Shown here: piece after piece, positions 33,501 to 38,005 of the stretch | How the letters are laid out: each line of letters begins with the position of its first letter | How positions within the stretch are numbered: the stretch's first letter is position 1 | Source: Streptomyces tailanensis | GTDB taxonomy: Bacteria; Actinomycetota; Actinomycetes; Streptomycetales; Streptomycetaceae | Assembly: GCF_008386495.1 (NCBI RefSeq) | Contig: NZ_VTHJ01000079.1 | Span: 1-38,005 of the forward strand | Length of the DNA stretch: 38,005 nt | Direction: 5' to 3' | Program-made: the position numbers and the translations under genes | Notes under the pieces: generated by a model | What the model was told of the DNA's origin: nothing | The model's input: the letters and a program-made list of their open reading frames with translations, nothing else | Databases searched by the model: none

Positions 33501-35494
33501 GTGCGGCCGCCCAGATGTTCTGGGCGCACGGCACGACGGCTGAGGAGCGTGACGCCTGGACCCGGCGTGCGCTGTCCATGGCCCGGGCTCGGGACACGTT
33601 CGGGCTGGCGCCCGCGATTTCTGATCTGCAGGGCGAGTTGGGGGACGCGGTGGGTCGGTGGTCGTCTGCGGCGGCGTGGGGGCTGGTCGCGCCCCGCGGC
33701 AAAGCCGCTGATGGACGCGGCCCCGCGCCCCTTGAGGGCGCCGCGGCCGAGTACCTTTTCGAGGAACTGACCACCGGTCCCGACGGGTTCGTCATCAGCG
33801 GCGGCACGCGCACGTTGCTCGACAAGTTCCGCCGTACCGTGGGCACGTCCGCGTACGACGACGACCTCGCTGCACTCGACGACCTGGCCGCCCGCCGCCA
33901 GCTCGTCGAGGCCTGGCTGACGTCGTACACCACCGCCACCAACACCGACATCGCCCCCGGCGACCTGGCCGAGGCGGTCGCCGCCGAGCTCTGCCCGGAG
34001 CTGCCTCGCTACGAGTCCGACGCCCCGCTGACCGAGACCGTGGAGGGTTTGCACGGCGCGCACCCGCGCATCAGCGGCCGTACGCTCACCGTCCGCGTGG
34101 ACGAACTCCTCGCGCGCACAAGGCACTTCCGCACCCACGAGGTCCCTGCCCACCGCGCCTACCAGCGCCGCCGTACGGCGCTGGTGGCCGCCGAGCGCAC
34201 GCGGATCCGCCTGGACGAGTACCGGCCCCGGGTGATGTCGGCTTTCGTGCGCAGCCGGCTCATCGACGAGGTGTATCTCCCCCTGATCGGCGACAGCCTC
34301 GCCAAGCAGATCGGCACCACCGGCGACGCCAAGCGCACCGACACCGGCGGCCTGCTCCTGCTCATCTCACCGCCGGGCTACGGCAAGACGACGCTCATGG
34401 AGTACGTCGCCGACCGGCTCGGCCTGGTCCTGGTGAAGGTCAACGGACCGGCGCTCGGCCACGCCGTGACCTCCCTCGATCCGGCACAGGCCCCGAACGC
34501 GACCGCACGCCAGGAGATCGAGAAGATCAACTTCGCGCTGGAGGCGGGCAACAACACCCTCCTGTACCTGGACGACATCCAGCACACCTCGCCCGAGCTG
34601 CTGCAGAAGTTCATCCCGCTGTGCGACGCCACGCGCCGCATCGAGGGCGTGCGGGACGGTGAGCCGCGCACCTACGACCTGCGCGGCAAGCGGTTCGCCG
34701 TCTGCATGGCCGGCAACCCCTACACCGAGTCCGGCAGCCGCTTCCGGGTGCCCGACATGCTGGCCAACCGCGCCGATGTGTGGAACCTCGGCGACGTCCT
34801 CACCGGCAAGCACGACGTCTTCGCGCTCAGCTTCGTCGAGAACGCGCTCACCGCCAACCCGGTCCTCGCCCCGCTCGCCGGCCGTGACCGCACCGACCTC
34901 GACCTGCTGATCCGCCTCGCAGAAGGAGACCCCGCGGCCCGCCCCGACCGCCTCACCCACCCCTACGCCCCCGCCGAACTGGAGCGGATCCTCGCCGTGC
35001 TGCGCCACCTGCTCACGGCCCGTGAGACCGTCCTGGCGGTGAACGCCGCGTACATCGCCTCCGCCGCCCAGTCCGAGTCCACTCGCACCGAGCCGCCCTT
35101 CCAGCTGCAGGGCTCCTACCGCAACATGAACAAGATCGCCCAGCGCGTCCAGCCGGTCATGAACGACGCCGAACTGGCCGCCCTGATCGACGACCACTAC
35201 CGGGCCGAGGCCCAGACCCTCACCGACGGCGCCGAGGCCAACCTGCTCAAGCTGGCGGAACTGCGCGGCACACTGACCGGCGAACAGGCCACCCGCTGGA
35301 CGGAGGTGAAGACGGCCCACGTCCGCGCTCAGGCCCTCGGCGGCCCCGACGACGACCAGCTCACCCGAGCCGTCGCCGCCCTCGGCCTGCTCGCCGACCG
35401 GATCGCGGCCGTCGAGTCGGCGATCAACAGGGCCACGGACCCCCGCCACCGGCTCGCCAACCGCAACGCCCGCCACGCCTCCCGCCCCGACTGA
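30515..35494 (+). CDS. giant AAA ATPase ('DNA repair ATPase' type), 1659 aa
   Basis: ATG 30515 follows AGAGGGA. The N-terminal third is beta-rich (GDIRVLRWAVSDGERLEFLD, DRYLVFNTLTRTVVRLDGIG), perhaps propeller-like. Residues about 480-860 are helical and coiled-coil (DLTRRAAEALAESAAQVATV, ELADKRDEVHEAFSARKQTL). A linker domain follows, then a C-terminal AAA domain with Walker A SPPGYGKTTLMEYVADRLG near residue 1290, Walker B NTLLYLDDIQHTS near 1348, and a sensor-1-like FAVCMAGNPYTESGSRF. Close relatives are annotated 'DNA repair ATPase' without experimental proof. Consistent pairing with a flotillin suggests a membrane-platform remodelling machine. A Thr-Gly run lies at residues 7-13, and a repeat-derived segment is inserted near residue 1060. 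Confidence 0.9.
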   Translation: MTTALDTGTGTGTHDAVDTGTYEVLRDRLAAQAAELGRRAEALNTRRIEEFGSTRLELAGTERLHTEHACVPRDIVAVGDALLFGYNVVIGRQGPEKAVGDVLALYDRDLNRLPDDAVPGLLDDPAFVREFTALYRYYRQACLLQLRCVEGKLLAVFQTGEKAGDIRVLRWAVSDGERLEFLDARGERDHVLPPSHDFAWHGTTREDHVLGRHPHVSIDGEVFVTTVGGTLTVKVEDDTETGEGIHAEPVDEPLQSLADADIAYARVGALILLRIRPYKEDTDRYLVFNTLTRTVVRLDGIGRACRRLPEDQGIVFPGGYCLATGAYKTYDLDATGLEFEREIRSPNGEDVLFAFHARVEGRSLLLPYNMIRKEVATPLSCHGWALFDDGALLVLRADNDEPQRVHPVQLWNSPYVSDLHAAARPVGTGPLARVGNADLVRGISDCLSITRAVAETTPTSEVYEALVAACVRAADSYHWLGETELGELLEPLAQVRTTAEQVLSEFETVQDLTRRAAEALAESAAQVATVVRRLRGEVPRSAAAWVAGLTELRYAQGHLLTIKDMRYADTVRIDELAADVEADLGTFGRRAVEYLSREDAFADHQADIEQLVADAEAIATVAEAAPLTARIKELTDGLRTVTEVVAGLDIGDATVRTSILERIAEVLGGANRARAALDGRRRELLGREGRAEFAAEFALLGQSVTGALAAADSPEACDEQLARMLVQVENLEAQFSESAEFDDFLGELADKRDEVHEAFSARKQTLADARSGRAERLADSAARVLQTVTRRAATLADADAVATYFTSDPMPAKVRRIADELRELGDQVRAEELDGRLKSARQEALRALRDRTDLYADGGRTIRLGTHRFAVNTQPLDLTLVPHGEGLAFTLTGTDYRAPVTDPDFAATRPYWDRPLPSESPDVYRAEHLAARLLAEHGPQVLAEADLPVLVRRAAEAAYDEGYERGVHDHDAILILTALLRLHEGAGLFRHEPGARAAAQMFWAHGTTAEERDAWTRRALSMARARDTFGLAPAISDLQGELGDAVGRWSSAAAWGLVAPRGKAADGRGPAPLEGAAAEYLFEELTTGPDGFVISGGTRTLLDKFRRTVGTSAYDDDLAALDDLAARRQLVEAWLTSYTTATNTDIAPGDLAEAVAAELCPELPRYESDAPLTETVEGLHGAHPRISGRTLTVRVDELLARTRHFRTHEVPAHRAYQRRRTALVAAERTRIRLDEYRPRVMSAFVRSRLIDEVYLPLIGDSLAKQIGTTGDAKRTDTGGLLLLISPPGYGKTTLMEYVADRLGLVLVKVNGPALGHAVTSLDPAQAPNATARQEIEKINFALEAGNNTLLYLDDIQHTSPELLQKFIPLCDATRRIEGVRDGEPRTYDLRGKRFAVCMAGNPYTESGSRFRVPDMLANRADVWNLGDVLTGKHDVFALSFVENALTANPVLAPLAGRDRTDLDLLIRLAEGDPAARPDRLTHPYAPAELERILAVLRHLLTARETVLAVNAAYIASAAQSESTRTEPPFQLQGSYRNMNKIAQRVQPVMNDAELAALIDDHYRAEAQTLTDGAEANLLKLAELRGTLTGEQATRWTEVKTAHVRAQALGGPDDDQLTRAVAALGLLADRIAAVESAINRATDPRHRLANRNARHASRPD
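33679..33740 (+). repeat. intergenic-type repeat embedded in the ATPase coding frame
   Basis: The stretch carries GGCTGGTCGCGCCCCG, a small hairpin GCGGC-AAA-GCCGC and a second hairpin GCGCCCC-TTGA-GGGCGC. This resembles the GC-rich extragenic palindromic sequences scattered between Streptomyces genes. Here it is in frame and encodes about 20 residues of low-conservation look (GLVAPRGKAADGRGPAPLEG). Confidence 0.5.
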
Positions 35495-35527
35495 GACCCG
35501 CCGGCCCACCCACACCAAGAGGAAGCC

Positions 35528-35739
35528 ACGCCCGCACGACGCACCGGTATCACTGTCGCAGCCATCGGCGCCGTGGTCACCGCTGCCGGGGCCGCGATGT
35601 ACGTGCTGCCCGGCCCCGGTTTCCCCGTCCTGGCCATCGGCCTTGCCGTACTGACGGCCGGCCTGGTCATGGCCGCCGTCGGCCGCCGAAGACGACCGCC
35701 ACCACCCCGACTCGACGAAGGAGCCTTCGCGCCCCGTGA
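35528..35739 (+). CDS. PGPGW-like small membrane protein, start codon lost or ACG
   Basis: The frame reads PARRTGITVAAIGAVVTAAG, AAMYVLPGPGFPVLAIGLAV and LTAGLVMAAVGRRRR, two membrane segments around the PGPGF motif of a known family of small transmembrane proteins. A good ribosome site (AGAGGAAG) is followed at the right distance by ACG (35528) where ATG would be expected; the only in-frame standard start is GTG 35573, which would remove most of the first helix. The frame has no stop until 36262. One more C in the C4 run 35732-35735 would create TGA at 35737, overlapping the next GTG, the same GTGA coupling as between the next two genes. I therefore end the gene there. It follows the ATPase by 33 bases. 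Confidence 0.55.
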
Positions 35740-36032
35740 TCTGGCACTGGATCGGCCTCGCCGTCTTCTCCCTCACCCTGCTTCCAGCCGGACCGGCCCT
35801 GCTCACCGAGCGGATACCGCGCCGTCTGCACGCCCGCCTGGCACCGACGCGCCCGCGTGGCTGGGCCCTTCTCGCCCTGTGGGCCGCGGCCCCGCTCAAT
35901 GCCGTCCCGCGCCTTGTCGACGCCCCGCCCGCGATCACCCTGGCGGCAACGGCGACCGCGGGCGTGGTGGCAGCCGCCGGATGCGCGTGGGTGGCCGTCG
36001 CCGCACTTCGGGCCGAGAAGGTCACGTCGTGA
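35736..36032 (+). CDS. small membrane protein, flotillin-ATPase operon
   Basis: 98 residues from GTG 35736, with GAAGGAG eleven bases upstream. Three membrane segments are visible: IWHWIGLAVFSLTLLPAGPA, GWALLALWAAAPLNAVPRLV and ITLAATATAGVVAAAGCAWV. A basic region separates the first two (TERIPRRLHARLAPTRPRG). No named family is recognised. It overlaps the next gene by GTGA, so it belongs to the same translated unit. Position right after the flotillin/ATPase pair suggests an accessory membrane subunit. Confidence 0.65.
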   Translation: MIWHWIGLAVFSLTLLPAGPALLTERIPRRLHARLAPTRPRGWALLALWAAAPLNAVPRLVDAPPAITLAATATAGVVAAAGCAWVAVAALRAEKVTS

Positions 36033-36262
36033 CGGACACAGGTCGTCCGCGACGCTTCGCCTTGTCGGTCGCCGCCTGGTGGATGCTGCTGGCCCTGGTG
36101 CTGTGGCTCCTGGGCAGGGCCCTGGACCAGCCCGCCTCTTTCGCGGCGTGCGCAGCCTCTGCCGCGCTGCTGGTCGCCGTAGGGGAGATCGGCGACGGGC
36201 TGCGCCGCCGACGCCGCAACAGCCGGCCCGCCCGTCGGCGTCGCTCGCCCTCCGGCCGCTGA
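36029..36262 (+). CDS. small membrane protein, last gene of the operon
   Basis: 77 residues from GTG 36029, coupled to the preceding gene by a GTGA overlap. Two membrane segments, SVAAWWMLLALVLWLLGRAL and FAACAASAALLVAVGEIGDG, are joined by a short loop, and the protein ends in a strongly basic cytosolic tail (LRRRRRNSRPARRRRSPSGR). The tail could contact nucleic acid, acidic lipids or the ATPase. No family is recognised. Confidence 0.6.
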   Translation: MTDTGRPRRFALSVAAWWMLLALVLWLLGRALDQPASFAACAASAALLVAVGEIGDGLRRRRRNSRPARRRRSPSGR

Positions 36263-36269
36263 GTGACGG

Positions 36270-36362
36270 TCATCCGGCTGCGGGGTGTTCGGGGGCGGAT
36301 GCCGGTGCCGCGATGTTCGCGTGCTCGGCGGTCGGATTCGCCGTTTCCTGGTTCTTCGCCAT
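36270..36362 (-). CDS. possible 30-residue peptide
   Basis: ATG 36362 with GAGG six bases upstream opens MAKNQETANPTAEHANIAAP ASAPEHPAAG. There is no signal or membrane segment. Support is only the start context; it may be chance. Confidence 0.25.
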   Translation of the reverse strand: MAKNQETANPTAEHANIAAPASAPEHPAAG

Positions 36363-36402
36363 GCGGGCCTCGAACGGGGATGACCAGTGACCCGTCCCCG
36401 CG

Positions 36403-36418
36403 TGTGACGCAGACCACA
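36403..36418 (+). promoter_or_regulatory. Crp-like site upstream of the LAETG protein
   Basis: TGTGA-CGCAGA-CCACA differs from the TGTGA-N6-TCACA Crp consensus at one position. It lies about 125 bases before the chosen start of the cell-wall protein. Nearby GTGTGAC and GTCACAC (36402-36408, 36463-36470) form a wider inverted pair. Confidence 0.35.
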
Positions 36419-36541
36419 TAAGGATTCTGTGAAGGCGGGCACAACCCTTCACGAGCTTCCTGGGTCACACCTGTGAAACCAACGGCCACACCCGCGGCCC
36501 CACAACGCGCCGGCCACTCCGCCCACAGCACGAGGTGCACA

Positions 36542-37732
36542 TTGAAGCTTCGCCGCGCCATGGCCGTCGCAGCCGCTACCGCTGTCATCGCCCCGCTGGC
36601 CCTGCTGTCGGCTCCGGCCGCCTTCGCCACCGGCACCCCGGGGACCACTGAGAGCTCCTCCACCGGTTCCTCCGGCGACACCGGAACCGGTGACACCACC
36701 GGGACGGGAGACACGACCGACGCGGGTGACGTCTCCTCGGACGCGGGCACCACGTCCGGCGACCAGGACGCGTCCACCGACGACCAGGACGCCTCCGCGG
36801 ACGACGAGGCGGGGGCCTCCGACGACGAGGCGTCCTCTTCGGAAGACGAGAACACGTCGACGCAGGACGACACCACGTCCAACGAGGACGACACCACGTC
36901 GACCGAGGACGACACCACGTCCGACGAGGACGAGGACTCGTCGTCCGAGGACGAGAACAAGCCCTCGGACGAAGAGGACGACGAGACCACCCCCTCGGAC
37001 GACGAGCCGTGGAACCCCTACGAGGACTGCAAGACCTTCGACCTGGACGACAAGCTCACGGCCTCCATCTCGGGGCTGCCCAACCAGATCGTCGCGGGCT
37101 CCGGCTGGCACGAGTTCAAGTTCGTGATCCACAACGACTCCGACAAGGACCTCCAGAAGGTCTGGGTCGCGGCGTTCGCGGAGTACGGGGACGAGACCAA
37201 CGACGACTCCTCGCTCGCCTTCGACCTCGCCGAGCTCCAGTACAAGCTGGACGGTACGTGGACCAGCGACTACCAGGACCACTTCGAGGACGGGGACGGC
37301 AAGGTCACCTTCACGGGCACGTTCGTCGCTGTGCTGGAGTCCCTGGAGAAGCACTCCACGGCCACCTTGGACCTCCGGGTGCGGGTGAACGAGAAGGCCC
37401 CGGCGGGCTCCTCGTTCGCGCTGAGCCAGGCCGTCTACGCGGGTGAGGAGTCCGCGTGCTACGGCAACGGCGACTTCTACGAGTTCACCGTGCTCGCCGC
37501 CGGCAGCGAGCCGGGCGACGACGTCGAGGACGCCGAGCCGAACGGTGAGAAGCCCGACGTCACCGAGGGCACCGAGCCGCAGGGCGAGGCCAAGGAGATC
37601 ACCGGCAATCTCGCCGAGACCGGCTCCAACTCGGCACTGCCCATGATCGGACTCGCCGGCGGCGCGGCCGTCGCCGTGGGTGCCGGCGCCATGTTCGTCG
37701 TACGCCGCAAGAAGGCCGGCGCCCAGGCGTAG
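36542..37732 (+). CDS. sortase-anchored LAETG surface protein with acidic stalk
   Basis: Start TTG 36542 is chosen because GAGGTG precedes it and the signal peptide begins there (KLRRAMAVAAATAVIAPLAL, cleavage after AAFA); GTG 36473 is in frame but would add 23 residues before the signal. The mature protein starts with a Ser/Thr/Gly region and a long Asp/Glu/Ser/Thr stalk (about residues 45-155), partly built of 21-bp DNA repeats. A folded beta-rich domain follows: KLTASISGLPNQIVAGSGWH, EFKFVIHNDSDKDLQKVWVA, TATLDLRVRVNEKAP. The C-terminus is a class-E-type sorting signal: LAETG, hydrophobic MIGLAGGAAVAVGAGAMFVV, then RRKK. It is covalently linked to peptidoglycan and displayed on hyphae. The ligand is unknown. 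Confidence 0.92.
   Translation: MKLRRAMAVAAATAVIAPLALLSAPAAFATGTPGTTESSSTGSSGDTGTGDTTGTGDTTDAGDVSSDAGTTSGDQDASTDDQDASADDEAGASDDEASSSEDENTSTQDDTTSNEDDTTSTEDDTTSDEDEDSSSEDENKPSDEEDDETTPSDDEPWNPYEDCKTFDLDDKLTASISGLPNQIVAGSGWHEFKFVIHNDSDKDLQKVWVAAFAEYGDETNDDSSLAFDLAELQYKLDGTWTSDYQDHFEDGDGKVTFTGTFVAVLESLEKHSTATLDLRVRVNEKAPAGSSFALSQAVYAGEESACYGNGDFYEFTVLAAGSEPGDDVEDAEPNGEKPDVTEGTEPQGEAKEITGNLAETGSNSALPMIGLAGGAAVAVGAGAMFVVRRKKAGAQA
36866..36928 (+). repeat. three 21-bp tandem repeats coding for the acidic stalk
   Basis: GACGACACCACGTC recurs at 36866, 36887 and 36908, spaced exactly 21 bases, each unit giving DDTTS plus two residues. The copy number may vary between strains. Confidence 0.8.
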
Positions 37733-37763
37733 GCGGGAGCGGTTCGGACTTCGCAAGGAGAGG

Positions 37764-37790
37764 AGCCTGCGCCCGGAGGAGGCGCAGGCT
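37764..37790 (+). terminator. hairpin after the LAETG gene
   Basis: AGCCTGCGCC and GGCGCAGGCT flank a 7-base loop, beginning 31 bases after the stop, and TTCT follows. A normal Streptomyces terminator. Confidence 0.8.
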
Positions 37791-37958
37791 TCTCCATGCC
37801 CCGGACCGGCAGGATCGTCGGTGCCGGCTGCCCGTGGTGCTCCTGATCATCTTCGGTGTCTGCCTCATCGGGGACTTCGGGAGGATCGCGACCCGTCTCT
37901 ACACCTTCTTCGCCGATTTCATGAATCCCGGGCGTGCCACCGCCGATGACACGCCGGA

Positions 37959-38005
37959 CGACGGGCGAGGCGTGCCGCATGGTGTGCGGCACGCCTCGCC
38001 CGTCG
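37959..38005. terminator. 21-bp perfect hairpin at the window end
   Basis: CGACGGGCGAGGCGTGCCGC plus A (37959-37979) pairs perfectly with 37985-38005 over loop TGGTG. It may be a bidirectional terminator, and the stem may extend past the window. The stretch 37733-37958 has a frame from GTG 37834 reading VVLLIIFGVCLIGDFGRIAT and RLYTFFADFMNPGRA that looks like one membrane segment. It lacks a ribosome site and runs into the hairpin without a stop, so I do not call it a gene. Confidence 0.75.

Noticed and set aside
28373..34153. Uninterrupted 1926-codon open frame on the minus strand, antisense to flotillin and most of the ATPase
   Set aside because: Its translation is low-complexity Gly/Leu/Val/Arg without domains, while both plus-strand genes have clear families. 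Long antisense frames are expected at this GC bias.
37834..37958. Possible small membrane-protein gene before the final hairpin
   Set aside because: One hydrophobic stretch looks protein-like, but there is no ribosome site and the frame enters the 21-bp hairpin without a stop.

Overview
The window is high-GC actinobacterial DNA and almost certainly Streptomyces. GC-rich codon use, a DUF5753-type XRE regulator next to a DUF397 protein, a class-E-sortase-type LAETG surface protein, a YqiK-type flotillin beside a giant AAA ATPase, and many GTG/TTG starts all point there. No rRNA, tRNA, CRISPR array or intact transposase was seen.

Layout. 1-2000: remnant of a xylose-type sugar ABC transporter on the minus strand; the permease is readable, the binding protein is cut short and no ATPase gene is present. 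2081-4888: an HSL-type esterase behind an operator-like palindrome, a CPBP protease and a small membrane protein. 4904-13097: a tight minus-strand operon of an atypical 1846-residue glutamate-synthase-like protein, a CysJ-like diflavin reductase and a HemS/ChuX-like heme protein, preceded by a sequence close to an IdeR/DmdR iron box. 13322-15539: a frameshifted PAP2 phosphatase and a secreted polysaccharide deacetylase. 15527-17271: an XRE/DUF397 pair and two small divergent genes. 17272-20614: a decayed stretch with two broken genes and an ArsR stub; in it lie an orphan double-glycine leader peptide behind tandem palindromes and a PhnA-like protein. 20639-23400: SRPBCC protein, flavodoxin-like reductase, DM13 protein and a broken TetR gene. 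23481-26422: a Met/His-rich metal-handling cluster (DUF305, DUF6153, DUF5134, DUF4396) with two CsoR-like operators. 26528-28320: broken MerR, a small acidic protein, NfeD-like and YqiJ-like membrane proteins. 28388-36262: flotillin, giant AAA ATPase and three small membrane proteins. 36542-37732: an LAETG cell-wall protein, followed by strong hairpins.

How the parts may work together. The glutamate synthase operon has overlapping start and stop signals, and the diflavin reductase could replace the missing GltD subunit. The flotillin, NfeD/YqiJ-like proteins, ATPase and small membrane proteins look like one membrane-platform module. The four metal-cluster genes are probably a copper-response set under CsoR.

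Caution. At least seven genes are interrupted by single-base frameshifts or nonsense codons, many at C/G runs. Some may be sequencing errors; the loss of the ABC ATPase, the ArsR stub and the in-frame stop codons cannot be explained by homopolymer error alone.
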